A stretch of 64,000 bases of DNA from JAYZAP01 sp964645285 (GCA_964645285.1 CAZYDR010000001.1:1-64000), one strand, 5' to 3'; counted from the first letter of the stretch, positions 25,290 to 34,193 are shown. Notes: generated from the sequence alone by a model not told the origin. A program made the numbers and translations.

Positions 25290-25472
25290 ATGGCGCTGGA
25301 AATGCGCGAGCAATGCGAGAAGTGTGAGCGGGCTTTGGGCAACGGCGACGAGGCTCATATCTGCAGCTATGAATGCACCTTTTGCGGCGACTGCACGGGC
25401 GCCATGAACGCCGTCTGCCCCAACTGCGGCGGCGAGCTGTTGCGCCGGCCGCGCCGCGCAGCATCCGACTAG
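25290..25472 (+). CDS. DUF1272 domain-containing protein
   Basis: A 60-aa cysteine-rich protein: 'EQCEKCERAL', 'HICSYECTFCGDC', 'AVCPNCGGEL'. Four CxxC-like pairs should bind two zinc ions. DUF1272 is widespread and of unknown function. ATG 25290 follows GAGGAGCGG. DUF1491 starts 9 nt later, so they form a pair. Confidence 0.93.
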   Translation: MALEMREQCEKCERALGNGDEAHICSYECTFCGDCTGAMNAVCPNCGGELLRRPRRAASD

Positions 25473-25481
25473 GCACCGTCC

Positions 25482-25817
25482 GTGGAACCCCGGCTCGGCG
25501 CCCAGCTATGGGTCGAGGCTCATATCTGGCGCTGCTGGACCAACGACGTGCCGGCCATGCTGGTGCGCCGCGGCCACGACATGGCGGGGATCGTACTGCT
25601 CAAGATCAATCGTATCGAGGACGGCTGTACGGTGCTGGCGCCGGCCACGGATCTCGACGGCAATCGAACCTGGTTTCATGCCAGCGGCGAGCCGTGGGTA
25701 TCGGAGGCCGACGCGGATGGGTATATCGCCCGTCGCTTGGAGAGCGATCCGGACCTCTGGGTGGTCGAGATCGAGGATCGCGAAGGCCGACACTTCCTCG
25801 ACGACCCGGTGGAATAG
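25482..25817 (+). CDS. DUF1491 family protein
   Basis: A 111-aa protein with the DUF1491 pattern: 'VEAHIWRCWTNDVPAMLVRRGHDMAGIVLLKIN' near the N-terminus and 'DPDLWVVEIEDREGRHFL' near the C-terminus. The family is mostly alphaproteobacterial and uncharacterised. The start is GTG 25482. Its stop codon lies inside a 20-bp palindrome. Confidence 0.92.
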   Translation: MEPRLGAQLWVEAHIWRCWTNDVPAMLVRRGHDMAGIVLLKINRIEDGCTVLAPATDLDGNRTWFHASGEPWVSEADADGYIARRLESDPDLWVVEIEDREGRHFLDDPVE

Positions 25818-25830
25818 GCGCGCCTATTCC
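25811..25830. terminator. 20-bp perfect palindrome spanning the DUF1491 stop codon
   Basis: GGAATAGGCGCGCCTATTCC is fully self-complementary and contains the TAG stop. It can form a hairpin at the mRNA end of DUF1491 and also lies downstream of the small minus-strand frame at 25852-25971. No T-run follows, so ordinary intrinsic termination is uncertain. Confidence 0.45.
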
Positions 25831-25851
25831 ACGCGCGCGCGGCGCCCCGGG

Positions 25852-25971
25852 TTACAGGACGACAGATACGGCGATCGAAAGAGCGATGATGGCGAAGGCG
25901 GTCAGGCTGCTGACCAGAAGGCCGTCGTAGAGTCGCAAAATTCGGTCGATAAGGCGGTGGTTCGTCGTCAA
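25852..25971 (-). CDS. Possible small single-pass membrane protein (39 aa)
   Basis: A minus-strand frame from TTG 25971 to TAA reads 'MTTNHRLIDRILRLYDGLLV' then a hydrophobic helix 'SSLTAFAIIALSIAVSVVL'. An amphipathic basic start followed by one membrane helix is a common small-protein design. Support is limited: a TTG start, a weak ribosome site and no homologue that I recognise. A 7-bp hairpin (GCCCGGC/GCCGGGC, 25983-26000) lies just upstream. Confidence 0.4.
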   Translation of the reverse strand: MTTNHRLIDRILRLYDGLLVSSLTAFAIIALSIAVSVVL

Positions 25972-26208
25972 CGTGGTCTTCTGCCCGGCCGATGCCGGGC
26001 CTGCATAGTCGGTCGCTTGGATGCCAGCGGGCCGAGGTTCGAAACCACCGCTTCAATCTACGCCCGCGGTATTAACAATTCCTGACGACGGGCGAAAAAA
26101 ATGTGCCCTACAGGAAAATAATTTCGCGCCAAGAGGATTGGACCCGTGGCAACGCTTGGCCTAGCATGGCCGCCCGATTATCACCGTCGTCGCGCGCAAG
26201 GAATCACC

Positions 26209-26988
26209 ATGCCTAAACTCGCCGCCAATCTCAGTATGATGTTCAACGAGGTCGACTTCCTCGACCGTTTTGCCGCCGTCGCCAAGGCCGGCTTCAAGGG
26301 CGTCGAATATCTCTTCCCCTACGAACACGACAAGGATCAGCTCGCCGAGCTGCTCGGCAAGCACGGCCTGACCCAGGCGCTGCATAATATGCCGGCGGGC
26401 GGTTGGGGCACCGGTGAGCGCGGCCTTGGCTGCCTCCCTGACCGGGTTACCGAGTTTCAGGACGGCGTCGGCCTAGCCATCGATTACGCCACCACATTGG
26501 GCTGCAAGCGGCTCAACTGCCTGGCCGGCGTGGCGCCGGACGGAGTTGATGACGACGCCCTGCGCGATACCTTCGTGCACAACCTGCGCTTCGCCGCCGG
26601 CGAATGCGCCAAGGCCGGCATCACCGTGATGAGCGAGCCCATCAACACCCGAGATATTCCCGGCTTCTACCTGAACCGCACGAACCAGGCGTTAGCTATC
26701 TTCGACGAGGTCGACGCGCCAAACCTCATGCTGCAATACGACATCTATCACATGCAGATCATGGAGGGCGATCTCGCCCCCACCATCGAGGCCAATCTCG
26801 GCCGCATCGCCCACATGCAGCTCGCCGACACCCCAGGCCGCCACGAGCCGGGCAGCGGCGAAATCAACTTCGACTTCCTGCTCGGCCACATCGACACCAT
26901 CGGCTACGACGGCTGGATCGGCTGCGAATACAAACCCGCCGGCAACACTGTCGAAGGCCTCGGCTGGACCACACCCTATCTCGCGTAG
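26209..26988 (+). CDS. hyi: Hydroxypyruvate isomerase
   Basis: A 259-aa TIM-barrel sugar isomerase. 'MPKLAANLSMMFNEVDFLDRFAAVAKAGFKGVEYLFPYEHD' is the standard Hyi N-terminus and 'HMQLADTPGRHEPGSGEINFDF' the C-terminal metal-binding segment. It interconverts hydroxypyruvate and tartronate semialdehyde. The tartronate semialdehyde reductase homologue follows 37 nt later, the usual partner; the glyoxylate carboligase gene that would complete the glyoxylate route is not in the window. Confidence 0.93.
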   Translation: MPKLAANLSMMFNEVDFLDRFAAVAKAGFKGVEYLFPYEHDKDQLAELLGKHGLTQALHNMPAGGWGTGERGLGCLPDRVTEFQDGVGLAIDYATTLGCKRLNCLAGVAPDGVDDDALRDTFVHNLRFAAGECAKAGITVMSEPINTRDIPGFYLNRTNQALAIFDEVDAPNLMLQYDIYHMQIMEGDLAPTIEANLGRIAHMQLADTPGRHEPGSGEINFDFLLGHIDTIGYDGWIGCEYKPAGNTVEGLGWTTPYLA

Positions 26989-27025
26989 TACCGCGACACA
27001 TGCAATCACGAAAGGAAACAGACAA

Positions 27026-27913
27026 ATGACAAACATCGGATTTATCGGCCTTGGCATCATGGGACGCCCGATGGCAGGCCATCTGCTGACGGCCGGCCAC
27101 GAGTTGGCGCTGTACGACAAGTACATCTCGCCGTTGCCCCGGGAGTTGACGGACGGCGAAGGCATCGAATGCGCTTCGGGCAAGGAGGTGACCGAACGCT
27201 CCGACGTCATCATCGTCATGGTGCCCGACACCCCCGATGTCGAGGCGGTGCTGTTTGGCGCCGGCGGCGTTGCCGAGGGCTTGTCCAAGGGCAAGACCGT
27301 GATCGACATGAGCTCGATCTCGCCGATCGAGACCAAGGACTTCGCCAAGCGCGTCAACGATCTCGGCTGCGACTACCTCGATGCGCCGGTGTCCGGCGGC
27401 GAGGTCGGCGCCAAGGCCGGCGCCCTGACCATCATGGTCGGCGCCGAGCAGGCGGCCTTCGACGCCATGACGCCGCTGTTCGAAATCATGGGCCAGAACA
27501 TCACCCTGGTCGGCGGCAACGGCGACGGCCAAACCTGCAAGGTTGCCAACCAGATCATCGTCGCGCTCAACATCGAGGCCGTCGCCGAAGCCCTGCTGTT
27601 CGCCGCCAAGGCGGGCGCCGACCCGGCCAAGGTGCGCGAGGCGCTGATGGGCGGATTCGCCTCGTCAAAGATCCTTGAGGTCCATGGCGAGCGCATGATC
27701 AAGCGCACCTTCGATCCCGGCTTCCGTATCCGCCTGCATCAGAAAGACCTCAGCCTCGCCCTTTCCGGCGCCCGCGCCCTGGGCCTCAGCCTACCCAACA
27801 CGGCGACGGCTCAGGAACTGTTCAACGCCTGCAGCGCCAACGGCGGCGCCGACTGGGACCACTCGGCCATGGTCAAGGCCCTCGAGCTCATGGGCGGCCA
27901 CGAGGTCGGGTGA
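27026..27913 (+). CDS. 2-hydroxy-3-oxopropionate (tartronate semialdehyde) reductase
   Basis: A 295-aa beta-hydroxyacid dehydrogenase: NAD(P) fold 'IGFIGLGIMGRPMAGHLL', substrate motif 'DYLDAPVSGGEVGAKAG' and catalytic Lys in 'CKVANQIIVALN'. It reduces tartronate semialdehyde to glycerate; GlxR or GarR would be the matching names. Hyi upstream supports this substrate rather than 3-hydroxyisobutyrate. The MBL-fold gene follows after 4 nt. Confidence 0.92.
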   Translation: MTNIGFIGLGIMGRPMAGHLLTAGHELALYDKYISPLPRELTDGEGIECASGKEVTERSDVIIVMVPDTPDVEAVLFGAGGVAEGLSKGKTVIDMSSISPIETKDFAKRVNDLGCDYLDAPVSGGEVGAKAGALTIMVGAEQAAFDAMTPLFEIMGQNITLVGGNGDGQTCKVANQIIVALNIEAVAEALLFAAKAGADPAKVREALMGGFASSKILEVHGERMIKRTFDPGFRIRLHQKDLSLALSGARALGLSLPNTATAQELFNACSANGGADWDHSAMVKALELMGGHEVG

Positions 27914-27917
27914 GGCC

Positions 27918-28670
27918 ATGACATTGCAAGTCGCCGACCACTGGTTCGAACACCGGGCTATCGATGATGACCTGACCCTGATATGGGAGCCCCATGTAAC
28001 GTCGTTCGGGCGCTGTAATATCTGGCATGTGCGGGGCCGTGACCGGGACATGCTGATCGACACCGGCATGGGTATGGCGTCGTTGAAAGACGCCATAGGC
28101 CATATGCTGGACAAGCCGGTGCTGGCGGTGGCCAGCCATACCCACTTCGATCATGTGGGCTCGCACCACGAGTTCGACGAGCGCGTGGTCCATGCCGGCG
28201 AGGCCGATACCCTGGCCCACCCGACTGGCGAAAACACGGTGGCCGCCGGCTACGTTGATGAGACCATGATCACCGCCCTACCCCACGCCGGCTACGACGT
28301 CGCCACCTACGAAATCAAGGCGGCGCCGGCGACCCGGGTGGTCGAGAACGGCGACGTTATTGATCTCGGTGACCGGATCTTCGAGGTCATCCACATGCCC
28401 GGCCACTCGCCCGGCAGCATGGGCCTGTGGGAGGAGGCGAGCGGTCTGTTGTTCTCGGGCGACGCCATCTACGACGGCCAATTGCTCGACTCGCTCTACC
28501 ACTCCGACGTTCCCGACTACCTCACCACCCTCGAGCGCCTGCGCGCCCTCCCCGCCAATGTGGTCCACGGCGGCCACAAGTCGAGCTTCGGCCACGAGCG
28601 CATGATCGAGATCGTCGACGACTACATGGCCGGCAAACGCGCGCCGGAATGCCCGGGGAAGACGACGTAG
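27918..28670 (+). CDS. MBL-fold metallo-hydrolase
   Basis: A 250-aa metallo-beta-lactamase-fold hydrolase. The metal motif is 'SHTHFDHVGS' (HxHxDH), with further ligands in 'MPGHSPGSMG' and 'FSGDAIYDG', and a C-terminal His in 'VHGGHKSSFG'. It could act on a thioester or lactone. It is packed between the tartronate semialdehyde reductase and BKACE genes, so a step in the same catabolic route is likely. Confidence 0.92.
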   Translation: MTLQVADHWFEHRAIDDDLTLIWEPHVTSFGRCNIWHVRGRDRDMLIDTGMGMASLKDAIGHMLDKPVLAVASHTHFDHVGSHHEFDERVVHAGEADTLAHPTGENTVAAGYVDETMITALPHAGYDVATYEIKAAPATRVVENGDVIDLGDRIFEVIHMPGHSPGSMGLWEEASGLLFSGDAIYDGQLLDSLYHSDVPDYLTTLERLRALPANVVHGGHKSSFGHERMIEIVDDYMAGKRAPECPGKTT

Positions 28671-28770
28671 GATATCTGTCCACACAGGGCGTCACACCTC
28701 TTCCAAACCGAGGCCGATCGGCTAGACTGCCGCCAGCAACAGCTTGGACATTAACCGGAGGACAGAGACC

Positions 28771-29664
28771 ATGAGTGAAATGAATATGGGCGTCGTGCTC
28801 ACCTGTGCGGTGACCGGTGCCAGCGATACGGCGGACAAGCATCCCGGCCTTCCGATCACGCCCGAGCAGATCGCGGCCGCGGCTATCGAAGCCGCCAAGG
28901 CCGGTGCCTCAGTGGCCCATTGCCACGTGCGCGACCCGAAAACCGGCAAAAATGCCTTCCGCACGGACCTGTTTCGTGAAGTGACCGAGCGCATCCGCGA
29001 GAGCGAGACCGACATCGTCATCAACCTGACCGGCGGCAACGGCGGTGCCATGATCATCGACGATTCCAACCCGACGGTCATGATGGACGGCAGCGACATC
29101 ACCACCCCAGAGGGCCGGGTCGCTCACGCGGTCGAACTGCAGCCGGAAATCTGCAGCCTCGACATGGGCAACATCACCTTCGGCGACAACGTCATCTATG
29201 CCGGCCACCCCACCGCTATGCGCGACATGGCCAAGCGTATGCAGGCCGCCGGGGTCAAGCCGGAGATCGAAGTCTTCGACGTGGGCCCCATCATCCTCGC
29301 GGGCCAGATGGTTGACGAGGGTCTGCTCGACGCCCCGCCGCTGTTCCAGCTGTGTCTCGGCATCGGCGTCAACGCGCCCATGGACACCAAGGTCATGATC
29401 GCCATGCGAGACGTTTTGCCCGCCGGTGCCGCGTGGTCGTCCTTCGGCATTTCGCGCCACCAGATGGGTATGGTCGCCAAGTCCGTGGCCCTGGGCGGCA
29501 ACGCTCGGGTCGGCCTCGAGGACAACCTATACCTGTCACGCGGCGTCCTGGCCTCCAACGGCCAGCTCGTCGAGAAGGCCCGCGGCATCATCGAAGCCAT
29601 GGGTTCCCGCGTGCTGACGCCCCAGGAGACCCGCGAGAAGCTCAACCTGAACAAGGTCAGGTAA
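28771..29664 (+). CDS. BKACE family beta-keto acid cleavage enzyme (DUF849)
   Basis: A 297-aa Zn-dependent TIM-barrel protein. 'VAHCHVRDPKTGKNAF' holds the two zinc histidines; 'INLTGGNGGAMIIDD' and 'PEICSLDMGNITFG' are family landmarks. BKACE enzymes exchange the acyl part of a beta-keto acid with acetyl-CoA; 3-dehydrocarnitine and 3-keto-5-aminohexanoate are known substrates. The start is ATG 28771. The methylamine-dehydrogenase-like gene follows, which favours an N-methylated substrate such as a carnitine derivative; that is inference. Confidence 0.92.
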   Translation: MSEMNMGVVLTCAVTGASDTADKHPGLPITPEQIAAAAIEAAKAGASVAHCHVRDPKTGKNAFRTDLFREVTERIRESETDIVINLTGGNGGAMIIDDSNPTVMMDGSDITTPEGRVAHAVELQPEICSLDMGNITFGDNVIYAGHPTAMRDMAKRMQAAGVKPEIEVFDVGPIILAGQMVDEGLLDAPPLFQLCLGIGVNAPMDTKVMIAMRDVLPAGAAWSSFGISRHQMGMVAKSVALGGNARVGLEDNLYLSRGVLASNGQLVEKARGIIEAMGSRVLTPQETREKLNLNKVR

Positions 29665-29686
29665 GCCCTCCCGCCTGCCGTCCCCC

Positions 29687-29722
29687 GGGGCCGCGCCCAT
29701 GAAGGCGTCGTGGCGCGGCCCC
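29687..29722 (+). terminator. Strong hairpin downstream of the BKACE gene
   Basis: Perfect 11-bp arms (GGGGCCGCGCC at 29687-29697 and its complement at 29712-29722) with a 14-nt loop, 23 nt past the stop codon. No long T-run follows, so it may attenuate rather than end transcription. A second hairpin (CCGCCG/CGGCGG, 29739-29753) precedes the next start. Confidence 0.5.
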
Positions 29723-29771
29723 GGTTGTTGCCCTCTATCCGCCGCTCCGGCGGCTCGGAAAAACCATCGCC

Positions 29772-31835
29772 ATGAATCCTGATTCGCCTTACGCCGTCCT
29801 CTTCGACGAGGTCAAAATCGGCCCTGTCACCGCCAAGAACCGGTTCTACCAGGTACCCCACTGTAACGGCATGGGCCGCCGCTATCCCACCGAGATGGCG
29901 GTCATGCGCGGGGTCAAGGCGGAAGGCGGCTGGGCGGTGGTGGCTACCGAGCAATGCGACATCCATCCCACCACCGAGGTCGGCACCCAGATCCGCCTGT
30001 GGGACGATCAGGACATTCCGTACCTGGCGCGCATGACCGAGCAGGTCCACAAGCACAACAGCCTTGCGGCCATCGAGTTCGTCCACATGGGCTATTACGG
30101 CGCTAACCTGGAAAGCCGCGAGGCCCTCATGGCGCCGTCCGGGCGGCCGGCTTACATGGCCATACCGGCCTATGCCCGGACCATGGACAAGCAGGATATT
30201 CGCGACGTCCGGCGCTGGCACCGGGCGGCGACGGTGCGCGCCAAGCAGGCCGGCTTCGACATCGTCATCGTCTACGCCGGCCACAATCTGTCCATGGCCA
30301 TGCATTTCATGTCGCCGCGGCTCAACCAGCGCACCGACGAGTACGGCGGCTCCATGGAGAACCGGGCGCGGCTGTTCCGCGAGCTTATCGAGGAGACCAA
30401 GGACGCGGTCGGCGACACCTGCGGTGTTGCGGTTCGCATGGCGGTCGACGAACTCATGGGCGAGCGCGGCATCATGGGCGCGCGCGAAGGCCGCGAGGTG
30501 GTCGAGACGCTCGCCGAACTGCCCGATCTGTGGGACGTCAACTGCAGCGACTGGGCGAACGATTCCATCACCTCGCGCTTCGCCGAGGAAGGCTTCCAGG
30601 AGCCCTATATCGATTTCGTCAAAGGCCTGACCAGCAAGCCGGTGGCCGGGGTCGGTCGCTATACCAGCCCGGACCGCATGGTCTCCCTGGTCAACAAGGG
30701 CGTGCTCGACATGATCGGCGCAGCGCGGCCCGCCATCGCCGATTCGTTCCTGCCCAAGAAGATCGAGGAAGGCCGCATCGAGGACATTCGCGAGTGCATC
30801 GGCTGCAACAACTGCGTCGCCTCGAACATCCAGAAGGTGCCCATCCTGTGCACCCAGAACCCGACCCAAGGCGAAGAGTGGCGTCGCGGCTGGCACCCGG
30901 AGCGCATCGGGCCTAAGGATACGGATGACAGTGTGCTGGTGGTCGGCGCCGGCGCCGCCGGCCTGGAAGCCACGCGGGCCCTGGGCCAGCGCGGCTACAA
31001 TGCGACCCTGGCCGAGGCCGGTACCGAACTCGGCGGCCGAGTCGGCCGGGAATCAACCCTGCCGGGCCTCTCCGCCTGGGGCCGGGTGCGTGACTACCGG
31101 GCCTATCAGATCAGCCAGATGGCCACGGTGGAGACCTACTTCGACAGCCGCATGGACGTCGATGGTGTGCTCGAGGCGGGCTACTCCCTGGTCGCCCTGG
31201 CCACCGGCGCGCGCTGGCGCCGGGACGGCACCGGCCGCTCAATCGACAACCCGGTTGCCGGCCTCGATAGACTGGCGGTCTATTCACCGGACGACATCAT
31301 GGCCGGCGCGGCGGTCGAAGGCCCGGTGGTGATCTACGACGACGATCAGTTCTACATGGGCGGCGTCATCGCCGAGGCATTGCGCGCCCGGGACCTCGAC
31401 GTCGCCATCGTCACGCCAGGTGCCCTGGTCTCGTCCCACACGGTCTTCACCCTGGAACAGGACCGCATTCAGACCCAGTTGCTCAACGCCGGGGTCGAGA
31501 TCGTCGCCCTCCACAACCTGGCGGCGCTCGACAGCGACGGCGCCACGGTAGCCTGCAACTTCACCGGCAAAACCCGCAAGCTGGCCGCCGCCTCGGTGGT
31601 CATGGTGACGACCATGGAACCGGTCGATGATCTCTACCAGGCCCTGGCCGCGCGCCACGATGAATGGGCCGATCACGGCATCCGCCGCATCATTCGCATC
31701 GGCGACTGCCTGGCGCCAGGCACCATCGCCCAGGCCGTCTGGAGCGGCCACCGATTCGCCCGCGAACTCGGCGAAACCGATGGCGACGAAGTGCCCTACC
31801 GTCGCGAGAACGTGGAATTATCGGCCGATTATTGA
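29772..31835 (+). CDS. Trimethylamine/dimethylamine dehydrogenase-like flavoprotein (DMADH/DgcA/StcD group)
   Basis: A 687-aa fusion of an FMN barrel, a [4Fe-4S] site and an FAD/NAD(P)-like domain. The N-terminus 'KNRFYQVPHCNGMG' aligns with trimethylamine dehydrogenase, and Cys31 matches its Cys30, which links FMN covalently. The cluster motif is 'CIGCNNCVAS...ILCTQNP'. The position of TMADH Tyr60 reads Gln ('TEQCDIHP' against TEYCSINP), as in dimethylamine dehydrogenase. The C-terminal domain starts 'VLVVGAGAAGLEATRALG'. It should demethylate a secondary N-methylamine and pass electrons to an ETF not encoded here. It converges with the DUF3303 gene, overlapping by 7 nt. Confidence 0.9.
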   Translation: MNPDSPYAVLFDEVKIGPVTAKNRFYQVPHCNGMGRRYPTEMAVMRGVKAEGGWAVVATEQCDIHPTTEVGTQIRLWDDQDIPYLARMTEQVHKHNSLAAIEFVHMGYYGANLESREALMAPSGRPAYMAIPAYARTMDKQDIRDVRRWHRAATVRAKQAGFDIVIVYAGHNLSMAMHFMSPRLNQRTDEYGGSMENRARLFRELIEETKDAVGDTCGVAVRMAVDELMGERGIMGAREGREVVETLAELPDLWDVNCSDWANDSITSRFAEEGFQEPYIDFVKGLTSKPVAGVGRYTSPDRMVSLVNKGVLDMIGAARPAIADSFLPKKIEEGRIEDIRECIGCNNCVASNIQKVPILCTQNPTQGEEWRRGWHPERIGPKDTDDSVLVVGAGAAGLEATRALGQRGYNATLAEAGTELGGRVGRESTLPGLSAWGRVRDYRAYQISQMATVETYFDSRMDVDGVLEAGYSLVALATGARWRRDGTGRSIDNPVAGLDRLAVYSPDDIMAGAAVEGPVVIYDDDQFYMGGVIAEALRARDLDVAIVTPGALVSSHTVFTLEQDRIQTQLLNAGVEIVALHNLAALDSDGATVACNFTGKTRKLAAASVVMVTTMEPVDDLYQALAARHDEWADHGIRRIIRIGDCLAPGTIAQAVWSGHRFARELGETDGDEVPYRRENVELSADY

Positions 31836-32089
31836 GAGAACTTGTCGCGGGCAGCCTCGGACGTGGTTACCGGGATGAACTCTAAGTCGACCAGGTCGCG
31901 CCAGTTGTCGGCCCAGGTCTCCAGCAGGGCCGGGTCGTCGCAGCTCATGGTCTGGTAGCAGCCACTCATGTCCGCCGTGACCCAACTTTCGTGAAAGGTC
32001 AGACCGTCCGGCAACATGCGGCCGCGTTCTTCGACCCGGCGATAGACCGCCCCTGCGTCCTTGAAGCGCTCGATTACCATATAGAGCAT
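31829..32089 (-). CDS. DUF3303 family protein
   Basis: An 86-aa protein: 'MLYMVIERFKDAGAVYRRVEERGRMLPDGLTFHESW' and 'CYQTMSCDDPALLETWADNW' match DUF3303, a ferredoxin-like small-barrel family with unknown role. ATG 32089 overlaps the stop of the upstream membrane-protein gene (TGATG), so it is translationally coupled to the moxR-DUF58-DUF4159 operon, for which this is an unusual tail gene. Confidence 0.85.
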   Translation of the reverse strand: MLYMVIERFKDAGAVYRRVEERGRMLPDGLTFHESWVTADMSGCYQTMSCDDPALLETWADNWRDLVDLEFIPVTTSEAARDKFSQ

Positions 32090-34188
32090 CAACGACCCTC
32101 GCCGCGCCATGCCAGCATCAGCCCGCTAAGAGCCATCATCAGCACCAGCCACGGCGCCATGAGCGGCGCCTGACGAATGCCCGTGACCCGGAAGTCCTGG
32201 TTGGCGCGGAGGCCGATCCAGCCGCGCCCGGCGCTATCGCGGCCCGGCGCGACCATTCGCAAATCGGGCACGCCGTCGGCGGCGAACCAGGCGAAGGCGC
32301 CGCCGCTGGCCCGCACCAAGGGCGCCAGGGGCACGGTGGAGGCGCGCAGGTCGGCGAACTCCAGCGGGTTCACGTCGCCGACCAGGGCGATGGTCGAATG
32401 GACCCCGTCGCTGAGCCGGTAGAGCCCGGGATCGACCACGGTAATCGACGTGCCGGTGCGGCCATCGCCGAGATTCTCAAGGATGATCTCGCGCGGCTCT
32501 CCGGTTGGCGTGGTGACGACAACCGGAGAGCCGGTCTCGTCGAGACTGCGCCGGGTGATGTCGATGCGGTTGCCGTCGGTGACGGCGCGCAGGTCCTCTT
32601 CCTCCAGGTCCGGCTCCTTCATGAGCCAATGAGCGACCCGGCGCAGCAGCTCGGCCTGGGGACCACCGCCCTCAAACCCCCGCGCCCACAGCCACATGTG
32701 GTCGCTGAGAAGCTGGGCCACCCGGCCCTCCTTGACCCGGTCGAGCACCAGGATCGGGCTTTCCTCGACCCCCGCCATGAGCACCGCCGCGCTGCCAGCC
32801 GTCAGGTCCACATCGACCTGGCGGAACCAGCGGCCCCAGTCGGCGACCTCGCCGGGGGGCCCGGCGCCGGGCAGGGCCGCGGTCACCGGATGGCGCCGAC
32901 CGACATCGGTCAAGGCCGGGCGGAAGCCGCCTTCGAAGACCTCGCCGGTCGGTCCCGCCGGCAATATATAGGCCAATCCGGTCCGGGCCAGACTGGCCTC
33001 GCCCGCGTAGGCCGGGCCGGCGGCGGACAACAAGGCGCCGCCGTTCTCCACGTAGGCCGCGATGTTCTTAAGATAAGTCTCCGGTATGACGCCACGGCGG
33101 CGGTAGCGATCGAAGATGATCAAGTCGAACTCGTTGAGCTTCTCCTCGAACAACGCCTTGATGGGAAATGAAATCAGCGCCAGCTCGCGGATCGGCGTGG
33201 CGTCCTGTTTTTCCGGCGGCCGCAGAATAGTGAAGTGGATAAGATCGACCGACGGGTCGGACTTGAGCAGATTGCGCCAGACCCGCTCGCCGGTATGGGC
33301 CTCGCCGGAAATCAACAGCACCCGCAAGCGGTCGCGGACGCCGTTGATGGCCACCACGGCGCGGTTGTTGAGCAGACTGAGCTCACTGGGCCCGTCTTCG
33401 ACCTCGAGCTCGATTAGGGTCGTGCCGGGGCGGTCGAGGACGAATTCAATCTCGTGGGTTCCGCCAATGGGCACGAAACTCGATTCAGCCGGCCTGTCGT
33501 TGATCCGCGTGGTCAGCTTGACCAGGTCGCCCCGTTTGCTCGCATCCGATGAATCCTCGACCTTGATGATGACCGACAGGGTATTGCCGACAACGCCGTA
33601 GCGCGGCGCCTGCTCGATCACCAGACGGCGGTCGGTCTCGCCCGGGCCACCGGTGATCAGGGCATGGACCGGCGCCTCAAAACCGAGTTCCGCCAGGGTC
33701 TCGGGCACGTCATGAACCTGACCGTCGGTGACCAGCACGGCCCCGGCGATGCGCCGCCGGAGGACATCGGACAACGTCTGGCGCAGGGTGTCGAACAGGG
33801 CGGTGCCGGATACCGCCGCGCCGGCCTCGCGGACCTCGCCGCCGACATGGACCACACGGGTCTCGACCCCCTCGAAGGTCTCCAGGCCGGCGATCACCGC
33901 ATCGGCCGCCGCCTTGGCCTGATCGGCCCGCTCGCCGATGCGCTGGCTCAACGACTCATCGACCACCACCACCGCCACATCGGCAAGGCGCTCGCGGCTT
34001 TCCTCGACCAGTATCGGGTTGAGCAATGCAAGCACGGCCGCGCCCATGCCCAGGGCGCGCCACCAGATACCACGGGCCCGGCGCCACAGGCCGAAGCCGA
34101 CTCCGGCCACCGCCAAGGCGGTCAGCACCAGGGTAATCGGCCAGGGAACCAATGGCGCGAAGGCGATGGTGGTGAGCTGCTCGGTCAT
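32089..34188 (-). CDS. Large membrane protein with glutamine amidotransferase-like domain (moxR-locus)
   Basis: A 699-aa protein with two N-terminal membrane helices (about residues 14-36 and 43-62), a von Willebrand A-like region ('VAVVVVDESLSQRIGER', 'GAVLVTDGQVHD'), a middle beta-rich part, a class-I glutamine amidotransferase-like fold without an obvious catalytic triad ('FDLIIFDRYRRRGVIPETYLKNIAAYVENGGALLSAAGPAY'-type pattern), and a C-terminal helix ('APWLVLMMALSGLMLAW'). Such proteins follow DUF4159 genes in many Alphaproteobacteria. The role is unknown; with MoxR it may act in envelope or protein-complex assembly. Five bases separate it from the DUF4159 gene. Confidence 0.85.
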   Translation of the reverse strand: MTEQLTTIAFAPLVPWPITLVLTALAVAGVGFGLWRRARGIWWRALGMGAAVLALLNPILVEESRERLADVAVVVVDESLSQRIGERADQAKAAADAVIAGLETFEGVETRVVHVGGEVREAGAAVSGTALFDTLRQTLSDVLRRRIAGAVLVTDGQVHDVPETLAELGFEAPVHALITGGPGETDRRLVIEQAPRYGVVGNTLSVIIKVEDSSDASKRGDLVKLTTRINDRPAESSFVPIGGTHEIEFVLDRPGTTLIELEVEDGPSELSLLNNRAVVAINGVRDRLRVLLISGEAHTGERVWRNLLKSDPSVDLIHFTILRPPEKQDATPIRELALISFPIKALFEEKLNEFDLIIFDRYRRRGVIPETYLKNIAAYVENGGALLSAAGPAYAGEASLARTGLAYILPAGPTGEVFEGGFRPALTDVGRRHPVTAALPGAGPPGEVADWGRWFRQVDVDLTAGSAAVLMAGVEESPILVLDRVKEGRVAQLLSDHMWLWARGFEGGGPQAELLRRVAHWLMKEPDLEEEDLRAVTDGNRIDITRRSLDETGSPVVVTTPTGEPREIILENLGDGRTGTSITVVDPGLYRLSDGVHSTIALVGDVNPLEFADLRASTVPLAPLVRASGGAFAWFAADGVPDLRMVAPGRDSAGRGWIGLRANQDFRVTGIRQAPLMAPWLVLMMALSGLMLAWRGEGR

Positions 34189-34193
34189 GGCCC

